From RH-AL1 sp965198715 (lineage in GTDB: Bacteria; Pseudomonadota; Alphaproteobacteria; Rhizobiales; Beijerinckiaceae), in NCBI GenBank assembly GCA_965198715.1, contig CBDAPV010000002.1, forward strand, positions 1,860,001-1,924,000: a stretch of DNA of 64,000 nucleotides, read 5' to 3'. Made by a program: the position numbers and the translations under genes. The notes beneath the pieces were generated by a model. The model was not told where the DNA came from, did not search any database, and saw only the letters and a program-made list of their open reading frames with translations. Positions 34,398 through 47,030 of this stretch are shown here, in pieces (position 1 is the first letter of the stretch; every line of letters starts with the position of its first letter).

Positions 34398-34895
34398 TCA
34401 GCCATCGTTTGCATCATCCGTATCGCGGCCGGGGTTCCAAGATGCCGAAAGAGCCTGGTCAAGTGTAAATGGGGGCTTTTCCGGGAAAGTGCTCGAGGGA
34501 AGCTTGGTCTCCCATGCGGCGAGACGACGAGCATTGACGTAGGCCCGTGCGAAAATGGTCTCGGCCTTGGGCTTGAGGCTCAAATTGTCTTCCATGTGGA
34601 ATTCGATCTCCAATCTCTGATTGAAGATCGTCGTCCGCCAGCTGCGGGTCGCGCGTTCCGGCTGATAGGTCTGCTTGAGAAGGTGTAGCGCTAAAACGAC
34701 ATAGCGTGATCGCAGCTCCGCGACTTCTTTGCGGCCCAAGGTCTCGATCTCCTCGAGGACGTTGACGAGATCCAAAGCATCGAGCTGGCCCTCCCTGAGC
34801 AGGGCGGCTTGCTGCTGTGTCCAGGCGTAGAAGTCGCTGTCGTAAAGGCTGACGTCGTTGCGGGTGACGTCGTTGCTGGTGACGATTTCATCCAT
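34398..34895 (-). CDS. DUF29 family protein (copy D)
   Basis: The 165-residue protein has the full DUF29 pattern: LYDSDFYAWTQQQAALLREG, NVLEEIETLGRKEVAELRSR, LALHLLKQTYQPERATRSW and a C-terminal SSTFPEKPPFTLDQ. ATG 34895 is the start; the preceding codons contain a small repeat (NDVTRNDV). It is the first gene of a two-gene DUF29 run with copy C, and is most like copy B. It lies 75 bp beyond the end of glmS, on the same strand, so read-through from glmS is possible. Confidence 0.88.
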   Translation of the reverse strand: MDEIVTSNDVTRNDVSLYDSDFYAWTQQQAALLREGQLDALDLVNVLEEIETLGRKEVAELRSRYVVLALHLLKQTYQPERATRSWRTTIFNQRLEIEFHMEDNLSLKPKAETIFARAYVNARRLAAWETKLPSSTFPEKPPFTLDQALSASWNPGRDTDDANDG

Positions 34896-34972
34896 GGATA
34901 ACCCCGATGGTCGAGACGCACATTCGGGTGCTGCAGGCGCCGTAGGGGGTCAACTTAACGCGCTTGCGCCCC

Positions 34973-36811
<1,839 letters not shown>

Positions 36812-36821
36812 GGGGAGCCTT

Positions 36822-38198
36822 TCAGGATTTCGTCTTGGTGGAAGCGAGCTTGGCGGTGGAGCGCCCGGCCCGGAAGGCCTTGGCCCAGCCCGGCTTCTCG
36901 ACCTGCCGGGCGCGTGCCAGCACCAAAGCGTGCGGCGAGACGTCGTCCGTCACCACCGATCCCGTGCCGATATAGGCGCCCTCGCCGATCGTCACCGGGG
37001 CGATCAGCGAGGAATGGCTGCCGACGAACACGTCGGCGCCGATCGTGGTGCGCGACTTGCGAAAGCCGTCGTAGTTGCAGGTGATGGTGCCGGCGCCGAC
37101 GTTGCTGCGCGCGCCGATGCTGGCGTCGCCGATATAGGAGAGATGGTTGGCCTTGACCCCGGCCTCGAGCGTCGAGGCCTTGACCTCGACGAAATTGCCG
37201 ACATGCACGTCCTCGCCGAGCACGCTGCCCGGCCGCAGCCGCGCGAATGGCCCGACGATGGCGCGCGCGCCGACATGCACACCCTCGAGGTGCGAGAAGG
37301 CGCGGATGCGGGCGCCTTCGGCCACGCTGACGCCCGGCGCGAACACGACGTTGGGCTCGACCACCACGTCGCGGCCGAGCACCGTGTCGAAGGCGAGCGT
37401 CACGCTCGCCGGATCGACCAGCGTCGCGCCGGCGCGCATCGCCGCCTCGCGCAGCCGGGTTTGGATACCGGCTTCGGCGCGGGCCAGCTGCACGCGGTCG
37501 TTGACCCCCATCACCTCGGCCTCGTCGACCGTGACGAAGGCGGTGGGCAGGCCGCGGGCGCGGGCCAGCGCCACGACGTCGGTGAGGTAGAACTCGTTCT
37601 GCGCGTTGTGCGGCTTGACCTCGCGCAGCAGAGACAGCGCGTGCGCGCCGGCGAGCGCCATCAGGCCACCGTTGCACAGGGTCACGGCGCGCTCGGCGGT
37701 CGACGCGTCCTTCTCCTCGCGGATCGCCACCAGCGTGCCGCCGGCGACCAGCAGGCGGCCGTAGCCTTTGGGATCGCGCGCCTCGAATGCGAGCACCACG
37801 ACGGCGGCGCCCGTCTCGCGCAGGCGCGCGTGCATCAGCGCGAAGGTCTCCGGGCGCACCAGCGGCGTATCGGCGAAGGCGACCAGCACGTCGTCGGGTC
37901 GCTCGGCGATGGCCTCGGCCGCCGCCAGCACGGCGTGGGCGGTGCCGCGGCGCTCGACCTGCGTGAAGGCGCGCGCGGCCGGTGCCACCGCGGCGACGTC
38001 GTCGCGGCCGGGGCCTACCACGAGCGCGACCCGGCCGATGCCGGCGGCCTCGATCGCCGCGAGGCTGTGGGCGAGCATCGAGCGGCCGGCGACCTCGTGC
38101 AGCACCTTGGGCCGCGCCGACACCATGCGGGTGCCCTCGCCTGCGGCCAGCACCACGGCGAGGCAGCCCTCGATCATCGCCCCCGAACCGGCCTGCAT
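36822..38198 (-). CDS. glmU: Bifunctional UDP-N-acetylglucosamine pyrophosphorylase / glucosamine-1-phosphate N-acetyltransferase
   Basis: GlmU acetylates glucosamine-1-phosphate and then uridylylates it to UDP-GlcNAc. The 458-residue protein has the N-terminal pyrophosphorylase motif VVLAAGEGTRMVSARPKVLH and a C-terminal left-handed beta-helix of hexapeptides (GVHVGARAIVGPFARLRPG, NVGAGTITCNYDG) with the acetyltransferase residues. ATG 38198 (MQAGSG) was chosen by length; ATG 38177 (MIEGCLAV) is possible. The longer open frame upstream is Arg-rich and unlikely. glmS follows after 10 nt; opgG is divergent. Confidence 0.95.
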   Translation of the reverse strand: MQAGSGAMIEGCLAVVLAAGEGTRMVSARPKVLHEVAGRSMLAHSLAAIEAAGIGRVALVVGPGRDDVAAVAPAARAFTQVERRGTAHAVLAAAEAIAERPDDVLVAFADTPLVRPETFALMHARLRETGAAVVVLAFEARDPKGYGRLLVAGGTLVAIREEKDASTAERAVTLCNGGLMALAGAHALSLLREVKPHNAQNEFYLTDVVALARARGLPTAFVTVDEAEVMGVNDRVQLARAEAGIQTRLREAAMRAGATLVDPASVTLAFDTVLGRDVVVEPNVVFAPGVSVAEGARIRAFSHLEGVHVGARAIVGPFARLRPGSVLGEDVHVGNFVEVKASTLEAGVKANHLSYIGDASIGARSNVGAGTITCNYDGFRKSRTTIGADVFVGSHSSLIAPVTIGEGAYIGTGSVVTDDVSPHALVLARARQVEKPGWAKAFRAGRSTAKLASTKTKS

Positions 38199-38340
38199 TC
38201 TGCTTCTCTCTCCCGGCGCCTTCCTTGCCGAGGAAGCCCGGATCGGCGCAAGGCAAAAGATCGCCGGCGGAAGTCGCGCAAGCTTGAGTGTGATCGCCCG
38301 TGTGCTATGCCCAACAGACTTCTCGAAGCTCGCTCTCCTG

Positions 38341-39948
38341 GTGGCCACCGCGTTGAGATACAAGCGTCGCGACGTTCTCTCCCTGACGCTCGGTGGCGTC
38401 GCCGCCTCCGCTTTCCTGTCCACATCCGCAAGCCTGGCCGATCCGGCCCCGCCGGCTCCCGCTCCCGCGTCGCCGCCTCCCGCGGCGCGACCGGTCGCCG
38501 GGCCCGGCGTGATCCTCGCGCCGCCAATGGATTTCTCGCCCTCGACGCCGGCCGACTATGCGCGCCAGCTCGCCAAGCAGCCGTTCAAGCCGATCTCCAG
38601 CGACCTGCCGGATCCCTTCCGCAGTCTCAACTATGAGCAATACGCTGCCATCAAGCTGAAGCCAGAGGCGCGGATCTGGGCCGACGAGACGATCGGCTTC
38701 GTCATCGAGCCGCGCCATCGGGGTTTTCAATACAGCAATCCGATCCTCCTGAACCTGGTCTCCGGCGACAAGGCCTACCGGCTCGTCTACGACACCCGCC
38801 TGTTCGACTTCGGCAAGCTCCCGCCCTCGGCCAAGACCGGCGACATCGGCTTCTCCGGCTTCAAGGTGATGTCGCCGCAGGGCACCAAGGGCTGGGCCGA
38901 GATCGCCTCGTTCGAAGGCACCAACTTCTTCCAGGGGCTGGCCGAGGGCCAGGTCGACGGTCTGATGGCGCGCGCACTCGCCATCAAGGTGCTCGATCCC
39001 AAGGGCGAGGAGACGCCCTACTTCCGCGAGATCTGGATCGAGAAGCCGAGCGTCGTCGCCAACCTGCTCGTGGTCCATGCCGTGCTCGATTCCGAAAGCG
39101 TCACCGGCGTCTTCCGCTACACGATCCGCCCGGGCGAGGCGACGATCATGGACACGGAGTGCACGCTGTTCCCGCGCCGCGACCTCGACAATTACGGCCT
39201 CGCCTCGATGAGCGCGACGCACCTCCTCGGTTTCATGGACCACGGCAAGTTCAACGACTACAGGCCCAACGTCTCCGAGGTCAGCGGCGTGCAGATGCTG
39301 ACAGGCGCCAACGAATGGGTCTGGCGCCCGGTCAGCAATCGCGACGAGCTGCAGACCTCGACCTTCATCGACAACAAGCCGCGCGGCTTCGGCTGCCTCC
39401 TTCGCGACCGCAACTTCCAGGATTACCTCGACGAAGAAAACCATTGGGAGCGGCGGCCCTCGCTGTGGATCGAGCCGCTCGGCGATTGGGGCGAAGGCGG
39501 CGTGCAGCTCATCGAGATCCCGTCGCAGTCGGACGCCAACGACAACATCCTGTGCTTCTGGCGCCCCAAGTTTCCGCTCAAGGCCGGCCAGGAGGCGAGC
39601 TTCGCCTATCGGCAGTTCTGGTGCTGGGATCCGCCCGAGCGGCCCGACATGGCGCTGACGACGCGCTCGCATTCCGGCGCCTCGGGCAAGCGCCGCCGCT
39701 ATTTCGTCGAGTTCGAAGGTGACGTTCTCGGTGAGCCCGAGCGCACGAAGGGCATGGTGCCGACATTGACCGCGAGTGCCGGCTCGGTCACCGTCATACG
39801 GGCCCTTGCCGTGCCGGAACGCAAGGCCTTCCGCGTCTTGTTCGAGCTCGACCCGCAAGGCGCGCCGTCCTCGGAACTGCGGCTGTTGCTCGAGGCCGAT
39901 GGCAGACGACTGAGCGAAACCTGGCTTTACCGTTGGACGCCGACATGA
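38341..39948 (+). CDS. opgG: Glucan biosynthesis protein OpgG/OpgD
   Basis: This periplasmic protein is needed to make branched osmoregulated periplasmic glucans. It has about 535 residues. Near the N-terminus YKRRDVLSLTLGG is a twin-arginine signal followed by a hydrophobic stretch, as in OpgD. The MdoG domain spans the rest (KPISSDLPDPFRSLNYEQY, EIWIEKPS, LLGFMDHGKFNDYRPNVS-like segments, ANEWVWRPVSN). No ATG lies near the signal; GTG 38341 was taken, with TTG 38353 or GTG 38302 as alternatives. Its stop overlaps the start of opgH (ATGA), so the two are coupled. Confidence 0.9.
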   Translation: MATALRYKRRDVLSLTLGGVAASAFLSTSASLADPAPPAPAPASPPPAARPVAGPGVILAPPMDFSPSTPADYARQLAKQPFKPISSDLPDPFRSLNYEQYAAIKLKPEARIWADETIGFVIEPRHRGFQYSNPILLNLVSGDKAYRLVYDTRLFDFGKLPPSAKTGDIGFSGFKVMSPQGTKGWAEIASFEGTNFFQGLAEGQVDGLMARALAIKVLDPKGEETPYFREIWIEKPSVVANLLVVHAVLDSESVTGVFRYTIRPGEATIMDTECTLFPRRDLDNYGLASMSATHLLGFMDHGKFNDYRPNVSEVSGVQMLTGANEWVWRPVSNRDELQTSTFIDNKPRGFGCLLRDRNFQDYLDEENHWERRPSLWIEPLGDWGEGGVQLIEIPSQSDANDNILCFWRPKFPLKAGQEASFAYRQFWCWDPPERPDMALTTRSHSGASGKRRRYFVEFEGDVLGEPERTKGMVPTLTASAGSVTVIRALAVPERKAFRVLFELDPQGAPSSELRLLLEADGRRLSETWLYRWTPT

Positions 39949-42170
39949 CGACCGACCTCGCCTCGCGATCTCAAGCTGAGCGATCTCAAGCCGCCAAACG
40001 CGCGCTGTCGCGGCCCTGCGCCCGTCCGGCCGTTCCCGAGGAGGCGCCGCTCGCCATGCCCGAGCAGGGGCTGCGCCGCTACGACAAGGCGCAGCGCCCG
40101 TTCCACCGCGCCTTCCACGGCGGCACCTGGCTGGCGCGGCTGCTGATCTTCGGCGGCGCGCTCGCGACGACGGTCTACGGCGCCGACCAGATGTACAAGG
40201 TGGTCTCGCTCGGCGGCACCACCACGCTCGAATGGGCGCTGCTGGTGCTCTTCGTCGCCAACTTCTCCTGGATCGCGCTCGCCTTCACCAGCTCCCTCGT
40301 CGGCTTTGTCTGGATGCTGTTCTTCGCACCCAAGCCGCTGGGCATCCCGACCGGGCTGACGACGAGGACCGCCGTCGTGATGCCGATCTACAACGAGACG
40401 CCGGAGCGCGTCTTCGCCGGCGTGCAGGCGATGATCGAGGAGGTGGAGGCGACCGGCCTCGGCCGCTCGTTCGAGTGGCTGTTCCTATCCGACACCACCA
40501 ACCCCGACGTGTTCGTCGCCGAGGAGCAGAACTTCCTGCTGATGCGCGAGCGCATCTCGCCGGAGATCGCGCTATGGTATCGTCACCGCCGCGACAACAA
40601 GGCGCGCAAGGCCGGCAACATCGCCGACTTCGTGATGCGCTGGGGCGGGCGCTACGACCACATGCTGGTGCTCGATGCCGACAGCCTCATGCTCGGCCAC
40701 GCCATCGTCAACCTCGCCGCGGCGATGGAGGCCGACCCCGATGCCGGCATCATCCAGACGCTGCCGCTGATCATCAACCGCAACACGCTGTTCGCCCGCG
40801 TGCAGCAGTTCGCCGCGCGCATCTACGGCCCGGTGATCGCCGCCGGCCTGTCGTGCTGGATGGGGCGCGACGGCAATTACTGGGGCCACAACGCGATCAT
40901 CCGCACCAAGGCCTTCGCCGACCATTGCGGGCTGCCGCACCTGCCCGGCAAGCCGCCGATGGGCGGCCACGTGCTCTCGCACGATTTCGTCGAGGCGGCC
41001 TTCATCCGCCGTGCCGGCTACGCCGTCTACATGCTGCCGGTGCTCGACGGCTCCTACGAGGAGAGCCCGCCCTCGCTCATCGACCTCGCCGCGCGTGACC
41101 GGCGCTGGTGCCAGGGCAACCTGCAGCACTCGCGCATCCTCACCGCGCGCGGGCTGCATCCGGCTTCGCGGCAGCACTTCGCCACCGGCATCTTCGCCTA
41201 TCTCGCCTCGCCGCTGTGGATGCTGCAGCTGGTGGTCGGCATGGTGCTGGTGCTGCAGGCGAGCTACGTGAAGCCGGAGTACTTCTCCAGCGAGTTCGCG
41301 CTGGTGCCGGCGTTCCCGCGCTTCGACGCGGAACGGTCGCTCGCCTTGTTCGGCTTCACCATGGTGATCCTGCTGATGCCGAAATTCTTCGGCTGGCTGC
41401 TCTCCTGCATCCACGGCCCGACGCGGCGCGGCAGCGGCGGCGTTATCGGATTGACCGTCTCGGCCTTCTTCGAGGTGATCATGTCGGCGCTGCTGGCGCC
41501 GGTCATGATGCTGATCCAGACCGGCCACGTCTGGCACTTCGTGTTCGGCTTCGACACCGGCTGGAATCCGCAGCGCCGCGACGACGGCTCGATCCCCTTC
41601 ATGGCGATCGTGCGCCGGCACCGCTCGCACGTGGTGTTCGGCGTGCTGACGCTGGTCTCCGGCCTGCTGATCTCGCCCTCGCTCGTGGCCTGGATGTCGC
41701 CGACGATCGTCGGCCTCATCCTGGCGATCCTGATCTCCTGGATGACCGGGCTGCTCTCCGTCGGCCTGGCGCTGCGCCGCGTCGGCCTGCTGACCACGCC
41801 GGAGGAGCGCACCAAGCCGGCGGTTGTGGTGCGCGCCGCCGCCATCCTCGCCGAGATGGGCGGGGCACCGGAGGAGCCGGAGAACGCGCTGCGCCTACTC
41901 TACGACGACCGCCACCTCCAGGCGGCGCACGCGACCTTCGCCGCCGGCGATCCCCCCCGCCGCCGCGGCGATATCTCGGGAGACTGGGCGCTGGCCGAGG
42001 CCAAGCTTGATGATTCCGAGTGCCTAGAGGATGCGCTGAACTGGCTGAAACCGAAGGAGCGCATGGCGCTGCTGAACGATGGAACCCTGCTGGGCCGGCT
42101 CATGGCCTTGCCACGGCGACGCGGCGAAGAGGTCGCTTCGGAGCCGGAACCGAAACGTGCCACTGCATGA
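39945..42170 (+). CDS. opgH: Glucans biosynthesis glucosyltransferase H
   Basis: OpgH is the inner-membrane family-2 glucosyltransferase that polymerises UDP-glucose into the linear backbone of periplasmic glucans. The 741-residue protein has membrane segments flanking a cytosolic GT2 domain. Catalytic motifs are VVMPIYNETPERVFAG, RDNKARKAGNIADFV, VLDADSLM and the RDRRWCQGNLQH product-site motif. Hydrophobic segments lie at about 65-85, 90-115, 410-430, 470-490, 510-535 and 560-610. ATG 39945 overlaps the opgG stop. A Pro/Arg-rich C-terminal tail is cytosolic. Confidence 0.94.
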   Translation: MTTDLASRSQAERSQAAKRALSRPCARPAVPEEAPLAMPEQGLRRYDKAQRPFHRAFHGGTWLARLLIFGGALATTVYGADQMYKVVSLGGTTTLEWALLVLFVANFSWIALAFTSSLVGFVWMLFFAPKPLGIPTGLTTRTAVVMPIYNETPERVFAGVQAMIEEVEATGLGRSFEWLFLSDTTNPDVFVAEEQNFLLMRERISPEIALWYRHRRDNKARKAGNIADFVMRWGGRYDHMLVLDADSLMLGHAIVNLAAAMEADPDAGIIQTLPLIINRNTLFARVQQFAARIYGPVIAAGLSCWMGRDGNYWGHNAIIRTKAFADHCGLPHLPGKPPMGGHVLSHDFVEAAFIRRAGYAVYMLPVLDGSYEESPPSLIDLAARDRRWCQGNLQHSRILTARGLHPASRQHFATGIFAYLASPLWMLQLVVGMVLVLQASYVKPEYFSSEFALVPAFPRFDAERSLALFGFTMVILLMPKFFGWLLSCIHGPTRRGSGGVIGLTVSAFFEVIMSALLAPVMMLIQTGHVWHFVFGFDTGWNPQRRDDGSIPFMAIVRRHRSHVVFGVLTLVSGLLISPSLVAWMSPTIVGLILAILISWMTGLLSVGLALRRVGLLTTPEERTKPAVVVRAAAILAEMGGAPEEPENALRLLYDDRHLQAAHATFAAGDPPRRRGDISGDWALAEAKLDDSECLEDALNWLKPKERMALLNDGTLLGRLMALPRRRGEEVASEPEPKRATA

Positions 42171-42367
42171 TTGCGGTAATAAACCGCACCGATGGCTCGC
42201 GCGAGCTGGTCTTGCCTCTTGCTTTCGGCGGCGTTTTGAATCACATGCGCAGAAGCGGGGTGGTCGCGCCATCGCCTGCCCCTTGCTTCTAGCCTAGTCT
42301 TCATAGGCGAACCCGTTCGCGACCCACGACGCAGCCCGAACTTTGGGCGGCATGTTGGGCGAGCCTG

Positions 42368-44065
<1,698 letters not shown>

Positions 44066-44158
44066 GGTCGCGCCGCCGCGCGTCATTGCAGGCTCAGCGA
44101 AGCGGAGATCCGCACGTTTGTGCTTCGATGAGATTACCGACCCTCGCCGGTTCCGGGA

Positions 44159-44184
44159 TCGCCTTTGGCGCCGCGGAAAGGCGA
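44159..44184. terminator. Hairpin after the sensor kinase and rhlE genes
   Basis: TCGCCTTT and AAAGGCGA form an 8-bp stem around a 10-base GC loop, starting 5 bases after the kinase stop and about 95 bases after rhlE. It lies between convergent genes and could act on both strands; no strong T-run. Confidence 0.4.
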
Positions 44185-44188
44185 GACT

Positions 44189-45580
44189 TCAGCTTGCCGG
44201 CAGCGTCAGCTCGGCCCGCAGGCCTCGTGCCGGGCTGGTATCGAGGCGGAAGACGCCGCCGTAGAGGCTGGCCAGTTCCTCGACGATTGAGAGTCCGAGA
44301 CCGCTGCCCGGCTTGGTCTCGTCGAGGCGGCTGCCGCGCTTGATCGCGGCGGCGCGCTGCTCCGGCTGCAACCCGGGGCCATCGTCGTCGATGGTGATGC
44401 GGAAGTACGGACGCTCCGAGGCGGTGTCGCGGAATTCCGGCCCGACGCCGATCATGACTTCCTGTACGGCCCATTTGCCGGCGTTGTCGACGAGGTTGCC
44501 GATCATCTCCTCGAGATCCTGCTTCTCGCCGAGGAAGCGCACGTTCGGCGCCCCGCCCAGCGTGAAGACGATGTCGCGCTGGCCGTAGATCTTGGTGAAG
44601 GTGCGCAACAAGCCTTCGACGACCGGCTTCACCTCGGTGGCGCTGCCGATCTTGCGCGCCGCCACCGCCGCGCGCGCGCGCTCCAGGTAATAGGCGACCT
44701 GGTCGCGCATCACGCCGGCCTGTTCCGCGACCTTCTCGGAAAAAGCGCCATCCTCGGTCGCCGCCTCGTTGATGATGACGCTGAGCGGCGTCTTCAGCGC
44801 GTGCGCCAGGTTGCCGACCTGGGTGCGGGCGCGCTCGACGACGTCGCGGTTGGCGGCGATCATGAGGTTGAGCTCGCTCGCCAGCGGGGCGATGTCGACG
44901 GGGTAGACGCCCTCGATCCTCTCGCTGTCGCCGCGGCGGATCGAGGCGACGCCCAGCTTCAGGCGGCGCAGGGGCATCAGCCCGTAACGCAGCGCGAGCG
45001 CCGAAGACGCCGCGAGCACGATGGCGAGGATCGCGAAGGTGACGGCAAGCTCGACCTCGAAGCGATGCATCTGCGCCTCGATCTCGTCGGTCGTCGCCGC
45101 GACCTGAACCAGGAAGATGCCCTGGTCGCCGGTATCGATCACCCGCTCGACCATGCGCAGCGAACGATCGTCCGGCCCCTTGACGTAGCCGCGGCGCGAA
45201 CCGCCCATTCCCGAGGGAACGCCGCTGTCGGCGAGGCGCGGCAGCCGCGCCGCGAACAGCGAGCGTGAGCCCTTGATCTCCGGCTTGGAGCCATCGAGCC
45301 GCGTGATCTGCCAATACCAGCCCGATAGGGTGAGCTCGAATTGCGGATCGGCGAGCTGGCCGATATCGGGACCCTTGTCGTCGCCGGGACGGTCGGCGGC
45401 GAGGTCGGCGACGAGCGCGCGAAGGTAGACGCCGAGCCGCTCGTCGAAACCGGCCTCCGTGGAGGTGCGATAGATCGCGGTGAGGATCAGCCCGGCAATG
45501 AGCAGCACGACGACGCTGAGCACGCTCGCCGAGATGAACAGGCGCGTGGCGATCGAGCGGCGCTGCGGGTCACCCCACAT
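44189..45580 (-). CDS. Sensor histidine kinase, PhoQ/FeuQ-like
   Basis: The 463-residue membrane kinase has segments at about 14-36 and 175-200 enclosing a periplasmic sensor domain (SGWYWQITRLDG, RSLFAARLPRL). HAMP and HisKA follow with phospho-acceptor His260 in NLAHALKTPLS, and a HATPase domain (EEMIGNLVDNAGKWA, DDDGPGL, GSGLGLSIVEELA). The layout matches PhoQ and rhizobial FeuQ kinases, which respond to envelope or osmotic conditions. It is the last gene of an operon with a PepSY-like protein and an OmpR-type regulator; a 204-bp gap with a repeat separates it from the regulator. Confidence 0.9.
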   Translation of the reverse strand: MWGDPQRRSIATRLFISASVLSVVVLLIAGLILTAIYRTSTEAGFDERLGVYLRALVADLAADRPGDDKGPDIGQLADPQFELTLSGWYWQITRLDGSKPEIKGSRSLFAARLPRLADSGVPSGMGGSRRGYVKGPDDRSLRMVERVIDTGDQGIFLVQVAATTDEIEAQMHRFEVELAVTFAILAIVLAASSALALRYGLMPLRRLKLGVASIRRGDSERIEGVYPVDIAPLASELNLMIAANRDVVERARTQVGNLAHALKTPLSVIINEAATEDGAFSEKVAEQAGVMRDQVAYYLERARAAVAARKIGSATEVKPVVEGLLRTFTKIYGQRDIVFTLGGAPNVRFLGEKQDLEEMIGNLVDNAGKWAVQEVMIGVGPEFRDTASERPYFRITIDDDGPGLQPEQRAAAIKRGSRLDETKPGSGLGLSIVEELASLYGGVFRLDTSPARGLRAELTLPAS

Positions 45581-45662
45581 GGATCAGGCCGTCGCCTGAT
45601 GAGGGGTCGCTCGATCCTGGGAGGTTGGGTTGTCGGCAAAGAGGAGCGGCAACGTTTCCCGA

Positions 45663-45708
45663 CCTCTCATCCGCCCTTCGGGCACCTTCTCCCGCAAGGG
45701 AAGAAGGG
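45663..45708. repeat. Short intergenic repeat (CTCATCC/CTTCTCCC type)
   Basis: CTCATCCGCCCTTCGGGC then ACCTTCTCCCGCAAGGGAAG: two short hairpins in tandem. The same type occurs, inverted, at 8026-8078. It sits in the gap between the regulator and kinase genes and may affect the ratio of the two transcripts. Confidence 0.6.
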
Positions 45709-45784
45709 CGTTTCGGCACGTCAGATCGGATATGTGAGTCCGGTGGCGCGCTTCGCGGAGGAGGATGGGCGCGGCCGACAGCAC

Positions 45785-46498
45785 TCAGCCCTTCCCGACC
45801 GCAGGACGCCCCGACTTCGCGGTGCCGTCGCCCGGGGTGCGGTCGGCGTTCACGAGGTAGCCGAGACCGCGCATGGTCTGGATGATGTCGACCCCGAGCT
45901 TGCGCCGCAGGCGGCCGACGAAGACCTCGATCGTGTTGGAATCGCGATCGAAGTCCTGGTCGTAGAGATGGTCGACGATCTCCGAGCGCGACACCACCCG
46001 GCCGGCGTGGTGCATGAGGTAGGACAGCAGCCGATACTCGTGCGACGTGAGCTTGATCGGATTGCCGTCGACGGAGACGCGCGAGGCGCGTGTGTCGAGC
46101 TGCACCGGGCCGCAGATGAACTCGCTGGAGGCGTGGCCGACGGAGCGCCGCAGCAGCGCGCGCAGGCGCGCCAGGATCTCTTCCATATGGAAGGGCTTGG
46201 CGACGTAGTCGTCGGCGCCGGCGTCGAAGCCCTTCACCTTGTCGCTCCAGCGGTCGCGCGCCGTGAGGATCAGGATCGGCATGGAACGGCCGGCCTTCCG
46301 CCATTCGCCGATGATCGAGATGCCGTCCTTCTTGGGCAGGCCGAGATCGAGCACGACGGCGTCGTAGGGCTCGGTCTCGCCGAGGAACTGCCCCTCTTCA
46401 CCGTCGAAGGCGCGATCGACGACATAGCCCGCCTCCTCCAAAGCCCGGACGATCTGCCGGTTGAGGTCGGCATCGTCCTCCACGACCAAAAGCCGCAC
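45785..46498 (-). CDS. OmpR/PhoP-family response regulator
   Basis: The 237-residue regulator has a receiver domain with acidic residues EDD (7-9), phospho-acceptor Asp51 in VVLDLGLP, Thr in LTARD and Lys in AKPFH. A C-terminal winged helix follows (LTSHEYRLLSYLMHHAG, NTIEVFVGRLRRKL, TMRGLGY). It is most like PhoP/FeuP-type regulators. GTG 46498 is supported by AGGAG seven bases upstream and gives the canonical MRLLVVEDD start. It lies between the PepSY-like gene (10 nt upstream) and the cognate kinase gene downstream. Confidence 0.92.
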   Translation of the reverse strand: MRLLVVEDDADLNRQIVRALEEAGYVVDRAFDGEEGQFLGETEPYDAVVLDLGLPKKDGISIIGEWRKAGRSMPILILTARDRWSDKVKGFDAGADDYVAKPFHMEEILARLRALLRRSVGHASSEFICGPVQLDTRASRVSVDGNPIKLTSHEYRLLSYLMHHAGRVVSRSEIVDHLYDQDFDRDSNTIEVFVGRLRRKLGVDIIQTMRGLGYLVNADRTPGDGTAKSGRPAVGKG

Positions 46499-46508
46499 GT
46501 GCGTTCTC

Positions 46509-46976
46509 CTACTTGTGATCCGCCATATCGGCCGCGCTGACAGCCTGACCGTTCTGCGCGTTGATGTAGACGCGAATAATGCGGCCATCGCGGCGCAGCA
46601 CGAAAACCTCGTAGACGAGTTCGTCCTGCTTCCAACGGCAGAGGCGCGTGCGCAGCGTCTCTCCCTCGGCACGACCGGCCCGCGTCGCGCTGACTGGGTC
46701 GGTGAGCCTCCACTGGGCGATCTTGTCGCGCGTTTCGGACTGGCTGAAGCAGGTCCGTCCGCGCGGGGGATGCGGCGGGCTTTCGGCACGGGCGGGCGCG
46801 GGCGCGTAGGCGCGCAGGCCGGACGAGGCACTCGACGATGCGTCCGGACCAGGCGACGGAGCCGGCGGACCGCTGGGAAAGGGCGGCAAATTGTACGCAG
46901 GAGCGTCTTCGCCGGCCGCGGCTGTGGTCGCGGCGACGCCCAGCAAGCAGGCTAGAGCGAAGGCCGCGATCCTCAT
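46509..46976 (-). CDS. Secreted PepSY-like protein of a two-component operon
   Basis: The 155-residue precursor has a signal peptide (about 1-21, MRIAAFALACLLGVAATTAA), a Pro/Ser/Ala-rich linker (about 25-70) and a C-terminal PepSY-like domain (CFSQSETRDKIAQW, RLCRWKQDELVYEVFVL, IIRVYINAQNG). Two cysteines in the domain may form a disulfide. It is the first gene of the regulator-kinase operon, a position typical of small periplasmic modulators of the partner kinase. Modulation is inference. ATG 46976 begins the signal peptide. Confidence 0.75.
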   Translation of the reverse strand: MRIAAFALACLLGVAATTAAAGEDAPAYNLPPFPSGPPAPSPGPDASSSASSGLRAYAPAPARAESPPHPPRGRTCFSQSETRDKIAQWRLTDPVSATRAGRAEGETLRTRLCRWKQDELVYEVFVLRRDGRIIRVYINAQNGQAVSAADMADHK

Positions 46977-47030
46977 GTCTTCATGATGCGGCTCGGGCGC
47001 TGAATACGTCATGAACGCATCGGCGGACCG

